DNA from: Clostridia bacterium
GTDB taxonomy: Bacteria > Bacillota > Clostridia > Oscillospirales > CAG-272
Length of the DNA stretch: 53,985 nucleotides
NCBI GenBank assembly: GCA_017621695.1
Contig: JAGASP010000073.1
Coordinates: 1-53,985 of the forward strand
Reading direction: 5' to 3'
In this document: piece after piece, positions 39,784 through 48,426 of the stretch
How positions within the stretch are numbered: the stretch's first letter is position 1
Layout: each line of letters starts with the position of its first letter
Made by a program: the position numbers and the translations under genes
The notes under the pieces: model-generated
What the model was told of the DNA's origin: nothing
The model's database searches: none
What the model saw: the letters and a program-made list of their open reading frames with translations, nothing else

Positions 39784-39864
39784 TGTGACCGTTCAAAACG
39801 TTAAATTACGGAACATTCAAGAAGATTCAAACGTTTATGCCGCGATTTTCAAGAAACGGTCACA
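39784..39864. promoter_or_regulatory. Paired inverted motifs upstream of htrA
   Basis: TGTGACCGTT (39784-39793) and its exact reverse complement AACGGTCACA (39855-39864) flank 61 bases. Inside are two related direct motifs, TTCAAAACGTT (39792-39802) and TTCAAACGTTT (39826-39836). The right copy lies just upstream of a TATAAT at 39874-39879, which lacks a good -35 at 17 bases. They are candidate binding sites for the response regulator encoded two genes downstream. Confidence 0.5.
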
Positions 39865-39910
39865 TTGAAAATGTATAATATTAGCATCAAACCAAACGGA
39901 GGATTCTTGC

Positions 39911-41536
39911 ATGAACGAATTTGACGCCGAACGGCAGGATCAAAACAGGGAAGAAAGCACGCAAGCAAACGACGGTGCGGCTTCTCGGCAAGCATCATCA
40001 TCCACACCCGAAGGCGAGCAGAATGAGACTGCTCCGCAACAGAGCTATGCGTTTATTCAGAATGGGACTCCCGAAGGAGAGTCATACACGACACCCGAGG
40101 GAGGGCATGGTTGCAGGTACGCACCTTATCGCGCGCCCGAGGGAAATGGCGTAGGACGGAAGGTTATCATCTCGGTGTGCGTGATCGCATCCGTGTTCCT
40201 TCTCATGGGCTGTTGCTTTTTGGGCGCATGGGTCGCCATGCTGACAGGAAGTAAACAAACAGATAACGATATTCCCGAAAAATCCAACGAGGAAACCAAT
40301 GAAATTCCCGGCACGGCATCGAACTTTATCATTGCAGAAGGTACCGAGCCCGAGGCAGAGCCTTCGGAAACGTCGGCTGAGGAAGGCGAGACCCAATCCT
40401 CCTTCCCGGATGTTTTCACGGAGGTTACGGCTTGGGAGCCCCTCCCGGAGCAGCTCCCCACGGATCCGGAAGATCTTATCAAAAAGCCTGCCCAACGCGT
40501 CGATGCGGATGGCGACGGCAAAGCCGATGTTGCCTATGATAAAAACGGACAGGTCCTCACCTCGGCAGGAGACAGCCGACTGACCATTCCGACGGTGGTG
40601 GATCGTGTGGCCGCATCGGTCGTGGAGATCTCTACCGAAACGCTCGTTCAATCCAGCTGGGTAGGACAATATATCACGAGCGGTGCAGGCAGCGGCGTAA
40701 TCATTTCCAAAGACGGATATATCATTACCAATCATCATGTTATTGACGGCGCGGACAGCATTACGGTGCGTCTGAACCACGGCAAGACGTTTCAGGCTAT
40801 GCTGGTGGGTACGGATGAAAAAACCGATATTGCCATCCTTTGGATCAATGCGGAGGATACCGAGCTGACCGTTGCTACGCTGGGCGCAAGCTTTGACCTT
40901 GTTCCCGGGGAGGATGTGATCGCCATCGGTAATCCCTTGGGATCTCTCGGCGGCTCTGTCACCGAGGGCATCGTCAGCGCCACCGAACGCCAGATCAGCA
41001 TTGATAACCATGACATGACCCTCTTGCAGATCAGCGCGCCCATCAACCCCGGTAACTCCGGCGGCGGCCTTTTCAATATGGCGGGAGAGCTTGTGGGTAT
41101 CGTAAATGCCAAGATGTCCTCAGAGGAGATCGAGGGTCTGGGCTTTGCCATTCCCGTGGATACCGCTTACCAAATCGCTTGTGAGTTGATGGAGCACCGC
41201 TACGTCCGAGGCCGTGTGGACACGGGACTGACCTTGGTGGACGTTACGAGCACACAGACCGCATTTTATTATTTCAATTCTCCGTATACGGGCACTTATG
41301 TATATGAGTCCACGTCCGATGTTTTGCAATACGGCGACCTGATCCTCGCGGTCGAAGGGGTCGAGGTCAAGACGAGCAGTGACATTTCCGGTGTGATCCA
41401 AAGCTACGCCGTCGGGGATGCTGTAGAGCTTGAAATTTACCGAAACAAGAAAAAAATGACGGTGGAATTGATCTTGAAGGAGTTTGTTCCCGATTACCTG
41501 AAGGAAAATGATTCCTCCCAAAAATCCGCCGCGTAA
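39911..41536 (+). CDS. htrA: HtrA/DegP-type membrane-anchored serine protease
   Basis: A 541-residue envelope-stress protease. A 77-residue Gln/Glu-rich cytoplasmic N-terminus with repeated TPEG motifs precedes one membrane helix (about 78-105). A long acidic extracytoplasmic linker includes DADGDGKADVAYDKNG (about 197-212), which looks like a calcium-binding loop. The trypsin-like domain has the triad His in TNHHVIDGA, Asp in KTDIAIL and Ser in GNSGGGLF (about 377-384). A PDZ-like domain ends the protein. It directly precedes a two-component system, as in htrA-cssRS pairs. Confidence 0.92.
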   Translation: MNEFDAERQDQNREESTQANDGAASRQASSSTPEGEQNETAPQQSYAFIQNGTPEGESYTTPEGGHGCRYAPYRAPEGNGVGRKVIISVCVIASVFLLMGCCFLGAWVAMLTGSKQTDNDIPEKSNEETNEIPGTASNFIIAEGTEPEAEPSETSAEEGETQSSFPDVFTEVTAWEPLPEQLPTDPEDLIKKPAQRVDADGDGKADVAYDKNGQVLTSAGDSRLTIPTVVDRVAASVVEISTETLVQSSWVGQYITSGAGSGVIISKDGYIITNHHVIDGADSITVRLNHGKTFQAMLVGTDEKTDIAILWINAEDTELTVATLGASFDLVPGEDVIAIGNPLGSLGGSVTEGIVSATERQISIDNHDMTLLQISAPINPGNSGGGLFNMAGELVGIVNAKMSSEEIEGLGFAIPVDTAYQIACELMEHRYVRGRVDTGLTLVDVTSTQTAFYYFNSPYTGTYVYESTSDVLQYGDLILAVEGVEVKTSSDISGVIQSYAVGDAVELEIYRNKKKMTVELILKEFVPDYLKENDSSQKSAA

Positions 41537-41584
41537 CGACATCCTGTGAAACGCACGGGCATTTCTCAAGAAAGGAAAAACGCT

Positions 41585-42277
41585 ATGTACCATATTCTGG
41601 TTGTGGATGATGAGAGCCGCATTCGCTCTATTATCAAAAAATACGCTGAATTTGAAGGTCACGAGGTGACCGAAGCAGGGGATGGCATGGAGGCCGTGCG
41701 CCTTTGCCGAAATGAAACCTTTGATCTTATCATCATGGATATCATGATGCCTGAATTGGACGGCTTTTCTGCCTGCCGGGAAATTCGCAAAATTACCCAA
41801 ACGCCCATCATCATGCTCTCTGCCCGCGGGGAGGAGTATGATAAGATCAATGGCTTTGAGGTCGGTATTGACGATTATGTGGTCAAGCCGTTTTCTCCTA
41901 AGGAGCTCATGCTCCGTGTGGATGCTGTCATGAAGCGCGTCAATCGCGCAACGCAAGCACCCGTCCGCGAGCCCAATCACGTCATCGAAATGGATGGCGG
42001 CGGCTTGAAGGCGGACGTTACGGCACGCATCGTTTATGTGAACGGTGAGCGCGTGGATATGTCGCCCAAGGAATACGATCTGTTTTTCTATATGCTGGCA
42101 AACCGCAATATCGCTCTGTCCCGTGAAAAGCTCATCAGCGAGGTATGGGGATATGACTTCTACGGCGACGCCCGCACACTCGATACACATATCAAGCTTT
42201 TGAGAAAGAGCCTCGGTCCCTATGCAGGGTATATCGTGACACTGCGCGGTGTCGGATATCGCTTTGAGGGAATCTGA
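41585..42277 (+). CDS. OmpR/PhoB-family response regulator
   Basis: A 230-residue response regulator: receiver domain with acidic pocket VVDDESR (5-11), phospho-acceptor Asp in LIIMDIMMPELDG (about 48-60), Lys in VVKPFSP (about 99-105), and a C-terminal winged-helix DNA-binding domain (WGYDFYGDARTLDTHIKLLR; RGVGYRFE). The start at 41585 follows AAAGGAAAAAC; a 13-codon extension upstream is open but lacks a ribosome site. It sits between htrA and its partner kinase, so the three likely form a CssRS-like envelope-stress circuit. Confidence 0.93.
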   Translation: MYHILVVDDESRIRSIIKKYAEFEGHEVTEAGDGMEAVRLCRNETFDLIIMDIMMPELDGFSACREIRKITQTPIIMLSARGEEYDKINGFEVGIDDYVVKPFSPKELMLRVDAVMKRVNRATQAPVREPNHVIEMDGGGLKADVTARIVYVNGERVDMSPKEYDLFFYMLANRNIALSREKLISEVWGYDFYGDARTLDTHIKLLRKSLGPYAGYIVTLRGVGYRFEGI

Positions 42278-42312
42278 AGCAGACAACCGTATGTGAGTAA
42301 GGAGGGTCGGAT

Positions 42313-43875
42313 ATGTCAAACAACCCGATGCATGAACCCAAAAAGGCCGCAAGACGTCCCGGGGTCAGTATCTCGGCGAAGCTGTTTGGCTTTCTGGCCT
42401 TTTTTACGTTGTTTATTCTGATCGTCGTCTGGATCTTCCAGATCGGCCTTCTGAACTATTTTTACCGCGAGACCAAATACCGCGAGCTGGATATGGCGGA
42501 TTACGCCCTTCTCCACACGGTTCGGGACAACCCCCAAGAATTGCCTGATGTTGTTGAGGAATTCGGAAGAGAATATGACATCTGTTCCCGTGTTTTCCGC
42601 ATCAGAGGTGACCGCTTGTATCAGGTCGCCAGCATGGAAGTGCTGGGGGATTGTCTGATCCACCGTGTATCGGAGAAGTTTTTGACGTATCTTTATAATA
42701 AAGCGGTCGAGGGCGGAGGTGTCTATACCCATCAGATCAGACCCGGGGACACCGAGGAAATGAATATGTGGATGGGAGAAAACGGTCCTCCCGACAGAGA
42801 GCATACGTGGGGAAAGATCTCCAGAAACAGTGTCAATACGGTTCATGTCCGTCTCGCGACGGATCCCGATGGAGCGGAGTATATCATCCTTCTGAATTCC
42901 GAATTGATGCCCCTCAGCTCCATGGTGGATACGCTGGAGACACAGTTCTGGATGATCGCCGTCATCCTCTTGATCGGCGCGATGATCTTAGCTTTCCTCA
43001 TTTCCAAAAATATCTCCGTCCCCATTCAAAAAATGAACAGCGCAGCCAAGCGGCTGGCGCAAGGGGAGTACGATGCGGATTTTGAGGTGACGGGCTACCG
43101 CGAGGTAATGGAGCTGTCGGAATCCCTGACCCACGCATCTGAGGAGCTTTCCAAAAACGACAACCTCCAGAAGGAATTGATCGCCAACATTTCCCACGAC
43201 CTGCGCACGCCGCTGACCATGATCATCGGCTACAGTGAGGTGATGCGCGATCTGCCGGGCGAGAACACCCCCGAAAACGTGCAGGTCATCATTGATGAGA
43301 CCCAGCGGCTTTCCAATCTTGTCAATGATCTGATGGATCTGTCCAAGCTGCAGGCAGGCACCCGCAGGCTGGATCTGACCCCCTTTGATCTGACGGGAGT
43401 GGTGCAGAGGGTCATGGAGCGCTATGAAAAGCTGACCCAGAAGGATGGCTATCGCGTGGAGTTTTCGTACGATACCCAAGTAGACGTGCTGGCAGATCAG
43501 ACCATGATCCTGCAGGTGGTATATAATCTGATCAATAACGCGATCAATTACACGGGAGACGACAAATTGGTTCGCGTGACCCAAACGGTGATCCGTGAGA
43601 CGGGCAGAGTCCGTATCTCGGTGACCGACAGCGGCGCGGGCATTCCGGCTGATCAGATCCCCCTGATCTGGGATCGCTATTATAAGATCGATAAAGTGCA
43701 CCGCCGCGCGATGGTGGGCACGGGTCTGGGTCTTGCTATCGTTAAACAGATTTTGGAGCAGCATAACACGACGTACGGTGTGGAAAGTAAGCTTGGTGCA
43801 GGCTCGACCTTCTGGTTTGAATTGAGCATTCTCGGGAAAAATACAAATGCACCTGTAATTTCTGAAAAAAATTAA
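42313..43875 (+). CDS. HAMP-domain sensor histidine kinase
   Basis: A 520-residue membrane kinase: helix 1 (about 30-54), an extracytoplasmic sensor of about 155 residues, helix 2 (about 215-235), HAMP (about 236-290), HisKA with NISHDLRTPLTMI (phospho-His about residue 297), and HATPase with NLINNAINYTGD (N box), DSGAGIP and GTGLGLAIVKQI (G1/G2). It pairs with the regulator 35 bases upstream. The sensor domain is not a PAS or Cache domain that I can recognise. GGAGG precedes the ATG. Confidence 0.94.
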   Translation: MSNNPMHEPKKAARRPGVSISAKLFGFLAFFTLFILIVVWIFQIGLLNYFYRETKYRELDMADYALLHTVRDNPQELPDVVEEFGREYDICSRVFRIRGDRLYQVASMEVLGDCLIHRVSEKFLTYLYNKAVEGGGVYTHQIRPGDTEEMNMWMGENGPPDREHTWGKISRNSVNTVHVRLATDPDGAEYIILLNSELMPLSSMVDTLETQFWMIAVILLIGAMILAFLISKNISVPIQKMNSAAKRLAQGEYDADFEVTGYREVMELSESLTHASEELSKNDNLQKELIANISHDLRTPLTMIIGYSEVMRDLPGENTPENVQVIIDETQRLSNLVNDLMDLSKLQAGTRRLDLTPFDLTGVVQRVMERYEKLTQKDGYRVEFSYDTQVDVLADQTMILQVVYNLINNAINYTGDDKLVRVTQTVIRETGRVRISVTDSGAGIPADQIPLIWDRYYKIDKVHRRAMVGTGLGLAIVKQILEQHNTTYGVESKLGAGSTFWFELSILGKNTNAPVISEKN

Positions 43876-43883
43876 AAATTGTA

Positions 43884-43912
43884 TTGAAAAAACGCGCTAC
43901 TTGGTGTATAAT
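43884..43912 (+). promoter_or_regulatory. Promoter for the methylase-glycosyltransferase genes
   Basis: TTGAAA (43884-43889), 17 bases, TATAAT (43907-43912), 31 bases before the methylase start. Confidence 0.8.
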
Positions 43913-43943
43913 ATATTATTATGCCATTTACAGGGAGGTAACC

Positions 43944-44840
43944 ATGCCCGACTTGAGTCGTGAACTGCATCAAACCCTTGTGTCGGACGTGCTGGTCTGC
44001 CCTGTTTGCGGTGGGAGCCTCCGCATTTCCGACAATCACCAAAGCTTGCTTTGCTGTGGCAGCAGAACCCATTGCTTTGACGGAGGCGGTGGCGGATATC
44101 TGCCGCTTGCTCCCAAGCATAGCGGCGGTGGGGATGCCAAGGAGGCTGTCAGATACCGTACGGCGTTTCTTTCGGCAGGATATTACGCACCCGCGGCAAA
44201 GGCGTTGTGTGATCTTGTCAAGCGGTATTTGCCAAACGGTAAAACCGTGCTGGATGCCGGTTGCGGAGAAGGGTACTACACCAATCTCATCGCGGCCGAC
44301 GGCTATGCCGTCGCTGGCTTTGATCTCTCCAAATTCGCCGTGGATGCCGCGGCCAAAGCGGCCAGACGTTCCCGAGGCGACAATCCCTCCCAAACGCTTT
44401 ATGCGGTAGGGAGCGTGTTTGAGTTGCCTGTGCGTGACCAATGTGTTGATGCGGTCGTGAATATTTTTGCACCGTGTGCCCCCACGGAATACGCCCGCGT
44501 GCTCAAGCCCCACGGCATTCTGATCGTCGCGGGGGCAGGAGAAGACCACCTGTTGGGACTGAAAAAAGTCATCTACGACGACCCCTATCTCAACGAAGGT
44601 CGCCGTGATCTTCCCGTGGAAGGGAAGGAGTTTACGCTTCTTGAAAAGCATACCGTATCCTTTGAGATCACCGTAGAGGATCGGGAAAAAATGGAAGCGC
44701 TGTTCTCCATGACCCCTTATTATTGGCGCACAAGCCCCGGGGATCATGAAAAACTCAAAAGCTGTGATCGCCTCCAAACGCCCGTTACCTTTGATTTCTA
44801 TATATACCAAAAAATACAACCCGAAAGGATGTCACTATGA
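43944..44840 (+). CDS. 23S rRNA (guanine-N1)-methyltransferase, RlmA-like
   Basis: A 298-residue methyltransferase. The N-terminus has an RlmA-type zinc site (CPVCGGSL, LLCC, HCFD). The class I SAM-binding motif is VLDAGCGEGYYTNLIA (about 99-114), with FDLSKFAVDAA (about 121-131) and NIFAPCAPTEYARVLKPHG (about 174-192). RlmA enzymes methylate G745 or G748 in 23S rRNA helix 35; which one cannot be told. GGGAGG precedes the ATG at 43944. Its stop overlaps the next start in ATGA. Confidence 0.88.
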   Translation: MPDLSRELHQTLVSDVLVCPVCGGSLRISDNHQSLLCCGSRTHCFDGGGGGYLPLAPKHSGGGDAKEAVRYRTAFLSAGYYAPAAKALCDLVKRYLPNGKTVLDAGCGEGYYTNLIAADGYAVAGFDLSKFAVDAAAKAARRSRGDNPSQTLYAVGSVFELPVRDQCVDAVVNIFAPCAPTEYARVLKPHGILIVAGAGEDHLLGLKKVIYDDPYLNEGRRDLPVEGKEFTLLEKHTVSFEITVEDREKMEALFSMTPYYWRTSPGDHEKLKSCDRLQTPVTFDFYIYQKIQPERMSL

Positions 44841-45562
44841 AAATCTCCCTTTGTATTCCCATGTATAACGAAAGCAGTATCATTGCCGATACCGCTAAAA
44901 CGCTGCACGAGTATATGTCCGCAACCTTCGAGGATTATGAGATTCTCTTTTCCAACGACGGCTCCAAGGATGGCTGCGATAAGATCGTAGAGGAAATGCA
45001 GCTTCCCAATGTTCGCGTGGTGGGTTATCCCGTCAACCAAGGCAAGGGCTGTGCTGTGCGCACCGCTGTTCTGGAGGCAACGGGAGATATCGTTATGTTC
45101 ACCGATGCCGACCTGGCCTACGGCACCGACGTGATCAAGCGCGTGTACGATGCTTTTGTGGAGACCCCCGAAGCGGATATGGTCATCGGCTCCCGTAATC
45201 TCTCGGGTGACGGCTACGAGGGATATACCTTCATCCGCAAGCTGGCCTCCAAGATCTATATCAAGGTGCTGTGCTTCGTGGGTGGCTTTAAGCTCTCGGA
45301 TTCCCAGTGCGGCTGTAAGGCTTTCCGTCACGATGCCGTGCATAAGATTTTCCCCCGTTGCGAGGTCAACGGCTTTGCCTTCGACTTCGAGGCCATCCTT
45401 TGGGCTTCCAAGTTCGGTATGAAAATCAAGGAGATTCCCGTCAAGGTCATCAACCACCGCGAGTCCAAGGTACACGTCTTCAGCGATACCTTCAAGATGC
45501 TCAAGGATCTGCGCAAGATGAAAAAGCGTATTGGCAAAGTCAATATCGAATCCAACCTTTGA
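44837..45562 (+). CDS. Family 2 glycosyltransferase, dolichol-phosphate-mannose-synthase-like
   Basis: A 241-residue GT-A fold enzyme: LCIPMYNESSII (4-15), FSNDGSKDG (about 37-45), NQGKGCAVRTAVLEATGDIVMFTDADLAYG (about 67-96) with the DAD metal site, and SQCGCKAFR (about 157-165). There is no C-terminal membrane helix, unlike many polyprenyl-phosphate glycosyltransferases. The acceptor is probably a lipid phosphate (family inference). It is translationally coupled to the RlmA-like gene and followed 32 bases later by a CMP-kinase-like gene. Confidence 0.88.
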   Translation: MKISLCIPMYNESSIIADTAKTLHEYMSATFEDYEILFSNDGSKDGCDKIVEEMQLPNVRVVGYPVNQGKGCAVRTAVLEATGDIVMFTDADLAYGTDVIKRVYDAFVETPEADMVIGSRNLSGDGYEGYTFIRKLASKIYIKVLCFVGGFKLSDSQCGCKAFRHDAVHKIFPRCEVNGFAFDFEAILWASKFGMKIKEIPVKVINHRESKVHVFSDTFKMLKDLRKMKKRIGKVNIESNL

Positions 45563-45594
45563 TTTTCAGACCACAAGTATAAGGAGACAACACC

Positions 45595-46182
45595 ATGCAT
45601 ATCACCATCACAGGCCGCTTGGGCAGCGGTAAGTCCACCGTGGCTAAGATCCTCGTTGAAAAGCACGGCTACACCTATTATTCTACGGGCAACATCATGA
45701 GAGAACTGGCGCAGGAAGCCGGTATCAGCATTCTTGAATATAACCAGCGTTGCGTGGGAGATCCTACCGAGGACAAAAAGATCGACGACCGTACCCGCGA
45801 GGTGGCCATCCGTATGCGGGAGCAGGGCGAGAACCTGATCTTTGATTCCCGCATGGCGTGGTTTTTTGCTCCCGATACCTTCAAGGTCTACGTCACCGTG
45901 GATCCCTGCGTGGCCGCCAGTCGTGTGGGCATCGACCCCCGTCCCGGCGAGCCATGCTCCGAGTGCGAGATTTATGAGGAGCTTGAAGCGAGAAGCAAGG
46001 TAGAGCAGCAACGCTTTATTCAGTTCTACGGCGCCGGCGCTGACTACTACGATTGGAATAATTTTAATCTCATCGTAGATTCAACGTCCCGTACCCCCGA
46101 CGAGATCGCCGAGATCATCTGGACAAGCTATGAGGCCTATAAGGCAGATCCTGCGGGGAACAGCCATAAGGAATATTTGTGA
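45595..46182 (+). CDS. Cytidylate-kinase-like P-loop protein
   Basis: A 195-residue nucleotide kinase with P-loop TGRLGSGKST (5-14), STGNIMRELAQEAG (about 31-44), DDRTREVA and FDSRMAWFF (about 83-91). It resembles the short (archaeal-type) cytidylate kinases and AAA_33/CMP-kinase-like proteins. The insertion with GIDPRPGEPCSECEIYEELEARSKVE is not typical of AMP or CMP kinases. It is cytoplasmic. It ends the transcript begun at 43884, and a terminator follows. The substrate is uncertain. Confidence 0.8.
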   Translation: MHITITGRLGSGKSTVAKILVEKHGYTYYSTGNIMRELAQEAGISILEYNQRCVGDPTEDKKIDDRTREVAIRMREQGENLIFDSRMAWFFAPDTFKVYVTVDPCVAASRVGIDPRPGEPCSECEIYEELEARSKVEQQRFIQFYGAGADYYDWNNFNLIVDSTSRTPDEIAEIIWTSYEAYKADPAGNSHKEYL

Positions 46183-46198
46183 TGCATAAGCATAGTTG

Positions 46199-46234
46199 CT
46201 TGAGGGATCGCCCATGCGGTCTCTCAAGTTTTTT
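46199..46234 (+). terminator. Terminator after the CMP-kinase-like gene
   Basis: Stem CTTGAGGGA / TCTCTCAAG (one G-U pair) followed by TTTTTT. Confidence 0.88.
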
Positions 46235-46316
46235 GTACCTGGAATTCAAATTCGCTTCAAAATTTCGCCAAAATCCCCCGGCAAAAGAAAAATTTTGAAT
46301 ATTTCTCTCTAACCTC

Positions 46317-46345
46317 TTGCAAAATTGTCAAACGTGTGATATAAT
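46317..46345 (+). promoter_or_regulatory. Promoter for citrate synthase
   Basis: TTGCAA (46317-46322), 17 bases, TATAAT (46340-46345), 67 bases before the GTG start. Confidence 0.78.
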
Positions 46346-46411
46346 AATAAAAGATATTCTCCCAACCTTTATGTTTGGGAGACAACATTCCTTTACAAGG
46401 AGGATATATTC

Positions 46412-47812
46412 GTGCAATTTTCCAATCAAATCCCCCCCGAGCCTCGGGAGCAAATAGAAAGAGAAGAACGCGCAGGGAAGGAGTTTGACCATCTCCTTTC
46501 TACCGCTCGTTCCGCTTATGATATTCCTCGCTCTGCGTTTGACGGTTATCGCGTCAAGCGCGGTCTCCGTGAGCCTGACGGTACGGGTGTCACCGCAGGT
46601 GTCACCAAGGTAGGTAACGCCCACGGTTATGTGGTCAGTGAAGGTGAAAAATACCCCGTCGAAGGCGTTCTGGAATACCGCGGCTATGATATCCGCGATC
46701 TGATCGAGCATTTTACTGCCGAAGGACGCTTCGGATTTGAAGAATGTGCCTACCTCTTGTTCTTCGGAAATCTTCCCTCGAAGGACGAGCTCACAGAGTT
46801 TAACGACGTGTTGGCAACCCTTCGCCGTCTGCCTCCGCGCTTCACCGAAGACATTATTATGAAGGCTCCCTCGTCCTCTATCATGAATAAGCTCCAAAGC
46901 TCCGTGCTGTCGCTCTATGCATATGATCCCGATCCCGACGGACTTTCTCTTGAGAATATGCTGCGCCAGTCTATGGAGCTGGTAGCGCGCCTGCCCGTCA
47001 TTGCCGCCCAGTCCTACGCGGTGTATCGCAGCGCTTTCTTCAATAAGTCTTTGACCATCCATAATCCCCGCGACGAGCTGTCTACTGCCGAGAATTTCCT
47101 TCGCGTGCTTCGTTCTCGCAAGAATTACACCGAGGAGGAAGCCCATCTTCTGGACGTATGCCTTGTCATTCATGCGGAACACGGCGGCGGTAACTGTTCG
47201 ACGTTTTCTACCCGCGTTCTCTCCTCTTCGGGAACCGATACCTATTCCGCGATCAGCGCAGGTATCGGCGCTCTCAAAGGCCCGCGTCACGGTGGCGCAA
47301 ACCTGAAGGTACAGCAGATGTTTGATTGCATCAAGGAAAACGTGGACGATCCTCACAACGAAGACGAGCTGACATCCTTCCTTTACCGCATCCTGAAGGG
47401 TGAGGTGGGTGACGGAAGCGGTCTCATCTACGGTATGGGTCACGCTGTCTATACCAAGTCCGATCCTCGCGCGGTCATGCTGAAAAAGTACGCGCGCAAG
47501 CTGGCATACGATAAGGGCTTCGGCGAGGATTTCGAGCTGCTGGAATCTATCGAACGTATCACGCCCGACCTGTTCCGCGCCTATAAGGGCACAACAGGGG
47601 ATATGTGTGCGAACGTGGATCTTTATTCCGGTCTTGTCTACCGTATGCTGGATATTCCCGTGGAGATGTATACTCCCCTCTTCACCATTGCCCGCGTGAC
47701 GGGATGGTGCGCGCACCGTATGGAGGAATACCTGACTTCCAACAAGATCATCCGTCCCGGATACAAGTGTATCGCCAAGGCGAGACCTTACGTGGACATT
47801 GAAAATCGGTAA
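46412..47812 (+). CDS. Citrate (Si)-synthase / 2-methylcitrate synthase family
   Basis: A 466-residue citrate synthase that condenses acetyl-CoA with oxaloacetate. It starts at GTG after ACAAGGAGG. Active-site segments are RHGGANLKV (His, about 292-300), GMGHAVYTKSDPRA (His, about 341-354) and the Asp-containing region FELLESIERI with DLYSGLVYRMLDIP (about 404-417). It is about 80 residues longer than typical bacterial enzymes, with an extended N-terminal region (to about residue 75), as in some clostridial relatives. Whether it prefers propionyl-CoA cannot be told. It is monocistronic, with its own promoter and terminator. Confidence 0.92.
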   Translation: MQFSNQIPPEPREQIEREERAGKEFDHLLSTARSAYDIPRSAFDGYRVKRGLREPDGTGVTAGVTKVGNAHGYVVSEGEKYPVEGVLEYRGYDIRDLIEHFTAEGRFGFEECAYLLFFGNLPSKDELTEFNDVLATLRRLPPRFTEDIIMKAPSSSIMNKLQSSVLSLYAYDPDPDGLSLENMLRQSMELVARLPVIAAQSYAVYRSAFFNKSLTIHNPRDELSTAENFLRVLRSRKNYTEEEAHLLDVCLVIHAEHGGGNCSTFSTRVLSSSGTDTYSAISAGIGALKGPRHGGANLKVQQMFDCIKENVDDPHNEDELTSFLYRILKGEVGDGSGLIYGMGHAVYTKSDPRAVMLKKYARKLAYDKGFGEDFELLESIERITPDLFRAYKGTTGDMCANVDLYSGLVYRMLDIPVEMYTPLFTIARVTGWCAHRMEEYLTSNKIIRPGYKCIAKARPYVDIENR

Positions 47813-47821
47813 ATGAAATGT

Positions 47822-47854
47822 AACAGCCCGACGGTGTGCCGTCGGGCTGTTTTG
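47822..47854 (+). terminator. Terminator after citrate synthase
   Basis: Perfect stem AACAGCCCGACGG / CCGTCGGGCTGTT with loop TGTG and trailing TTT. Confidence 0.92.
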
Positions 47855-47877
47855 AAATATGGGATAAAGGTGAGTTT

Positions 47878-48235
47878 GGTAAATTGTTGTTTAGCGGGCA
47901 GTGCCCGCGGCCAACGCTCGCGTGACTCTCTCCGTAGGGAAGGTGCATCACCCGACAAGATCTTAGTCTTGTAAATTGTTGTTTAGCGGAGGATTAACGA
48001 AAACCCGTAGGGGCGACCCTATGTGGTCGCCCGTCGTCCCGACATCGACAAAACCCTTGTGGGTCAACAATCTTTTTGGCGGGAGGCCACACAGGGCCTC
48101 CCCTACGGCTAAGTTGGTCATAAGCCCATAAACAACAATTTGCCGCTATACTGCCCATCGGGTGATACACCCTCGCTTTGAAGAGTGTCACGCGAGCGTT
48201 GGCCGGCGGCACTGCCGCCTAAACAACAATTTACC
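47878..48235. repeat. Nested compound palindrome: inverted family D arms enclosing a family C element
   Basis: The gene-free 47813-48426 stretch holds the citrate synthase terminator, this element and a promoter. Left arm (47878-47996) and right arm (48127-48235) are inverted copies of one sequence: GGTAAATTGTTGTTTAG, a hairpin, CGGCCAACGCTCGCGTGAC, then TCACCCGA and a second AAATTGTTGTTTA. The first hairpin is CGGGC-AGT-GCCCG on the left and GGCGGC-AGT-GCCGCC on the right, a compensated change. Between the arms lies family C copy C2. Confidence 0.88.
48005..48108. repeat. Family C palindromic repeat, copy C2
   Basis: Ends CCGTAGGGG and CCCCTACGG, with GACC/GGTC-type inner pairing at the left (CGACC...GGTCG). 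It shares blocks with C1 at 31209-31308 in opposite orientation. It is inserted exactly between the two family D arms. Confidence 0.82.
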
Positions 48236-48361
48236 GTTTCATCACCTACAGCAAAATTCTTTTTCTCCGCATAAGACCCACACGGCCATATCAATGCAGG
48301 GAATTATCACTTATGTCTAAAACCATGTCCACAAAAAATTGTTTTTCTCCGTTTTGCCATC

Positions 48362-48390
48362 TTGCACGGTGCAAAAATCCATGTTATAAT
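48362..48390 (+). promoter_or_regulatory. Promoter for the DUF1538/P-II operon
   Basis: TTGCAC (48362-48367), 17 bases, TATAAT (48385-48390) with extended TGT; the GTG start is 36 bases downstream. A small inverted repeat TTGCAC/GTGCAA overlaps the -35. Confidence 0.78.
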
Positions 48391-48426
48391 ATATATGTAC
48401 AAATCAGCATATGAAAGGAGCCTCTC

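Noticed and set aside
47994..48212. A 72-codon minus-strand frame in the citrate synthase to DUF1538 gap
   Set aside because: It lies wholly inside the compound palindromic repeat, has no ribosome site and would encode repeat-derived peptide.
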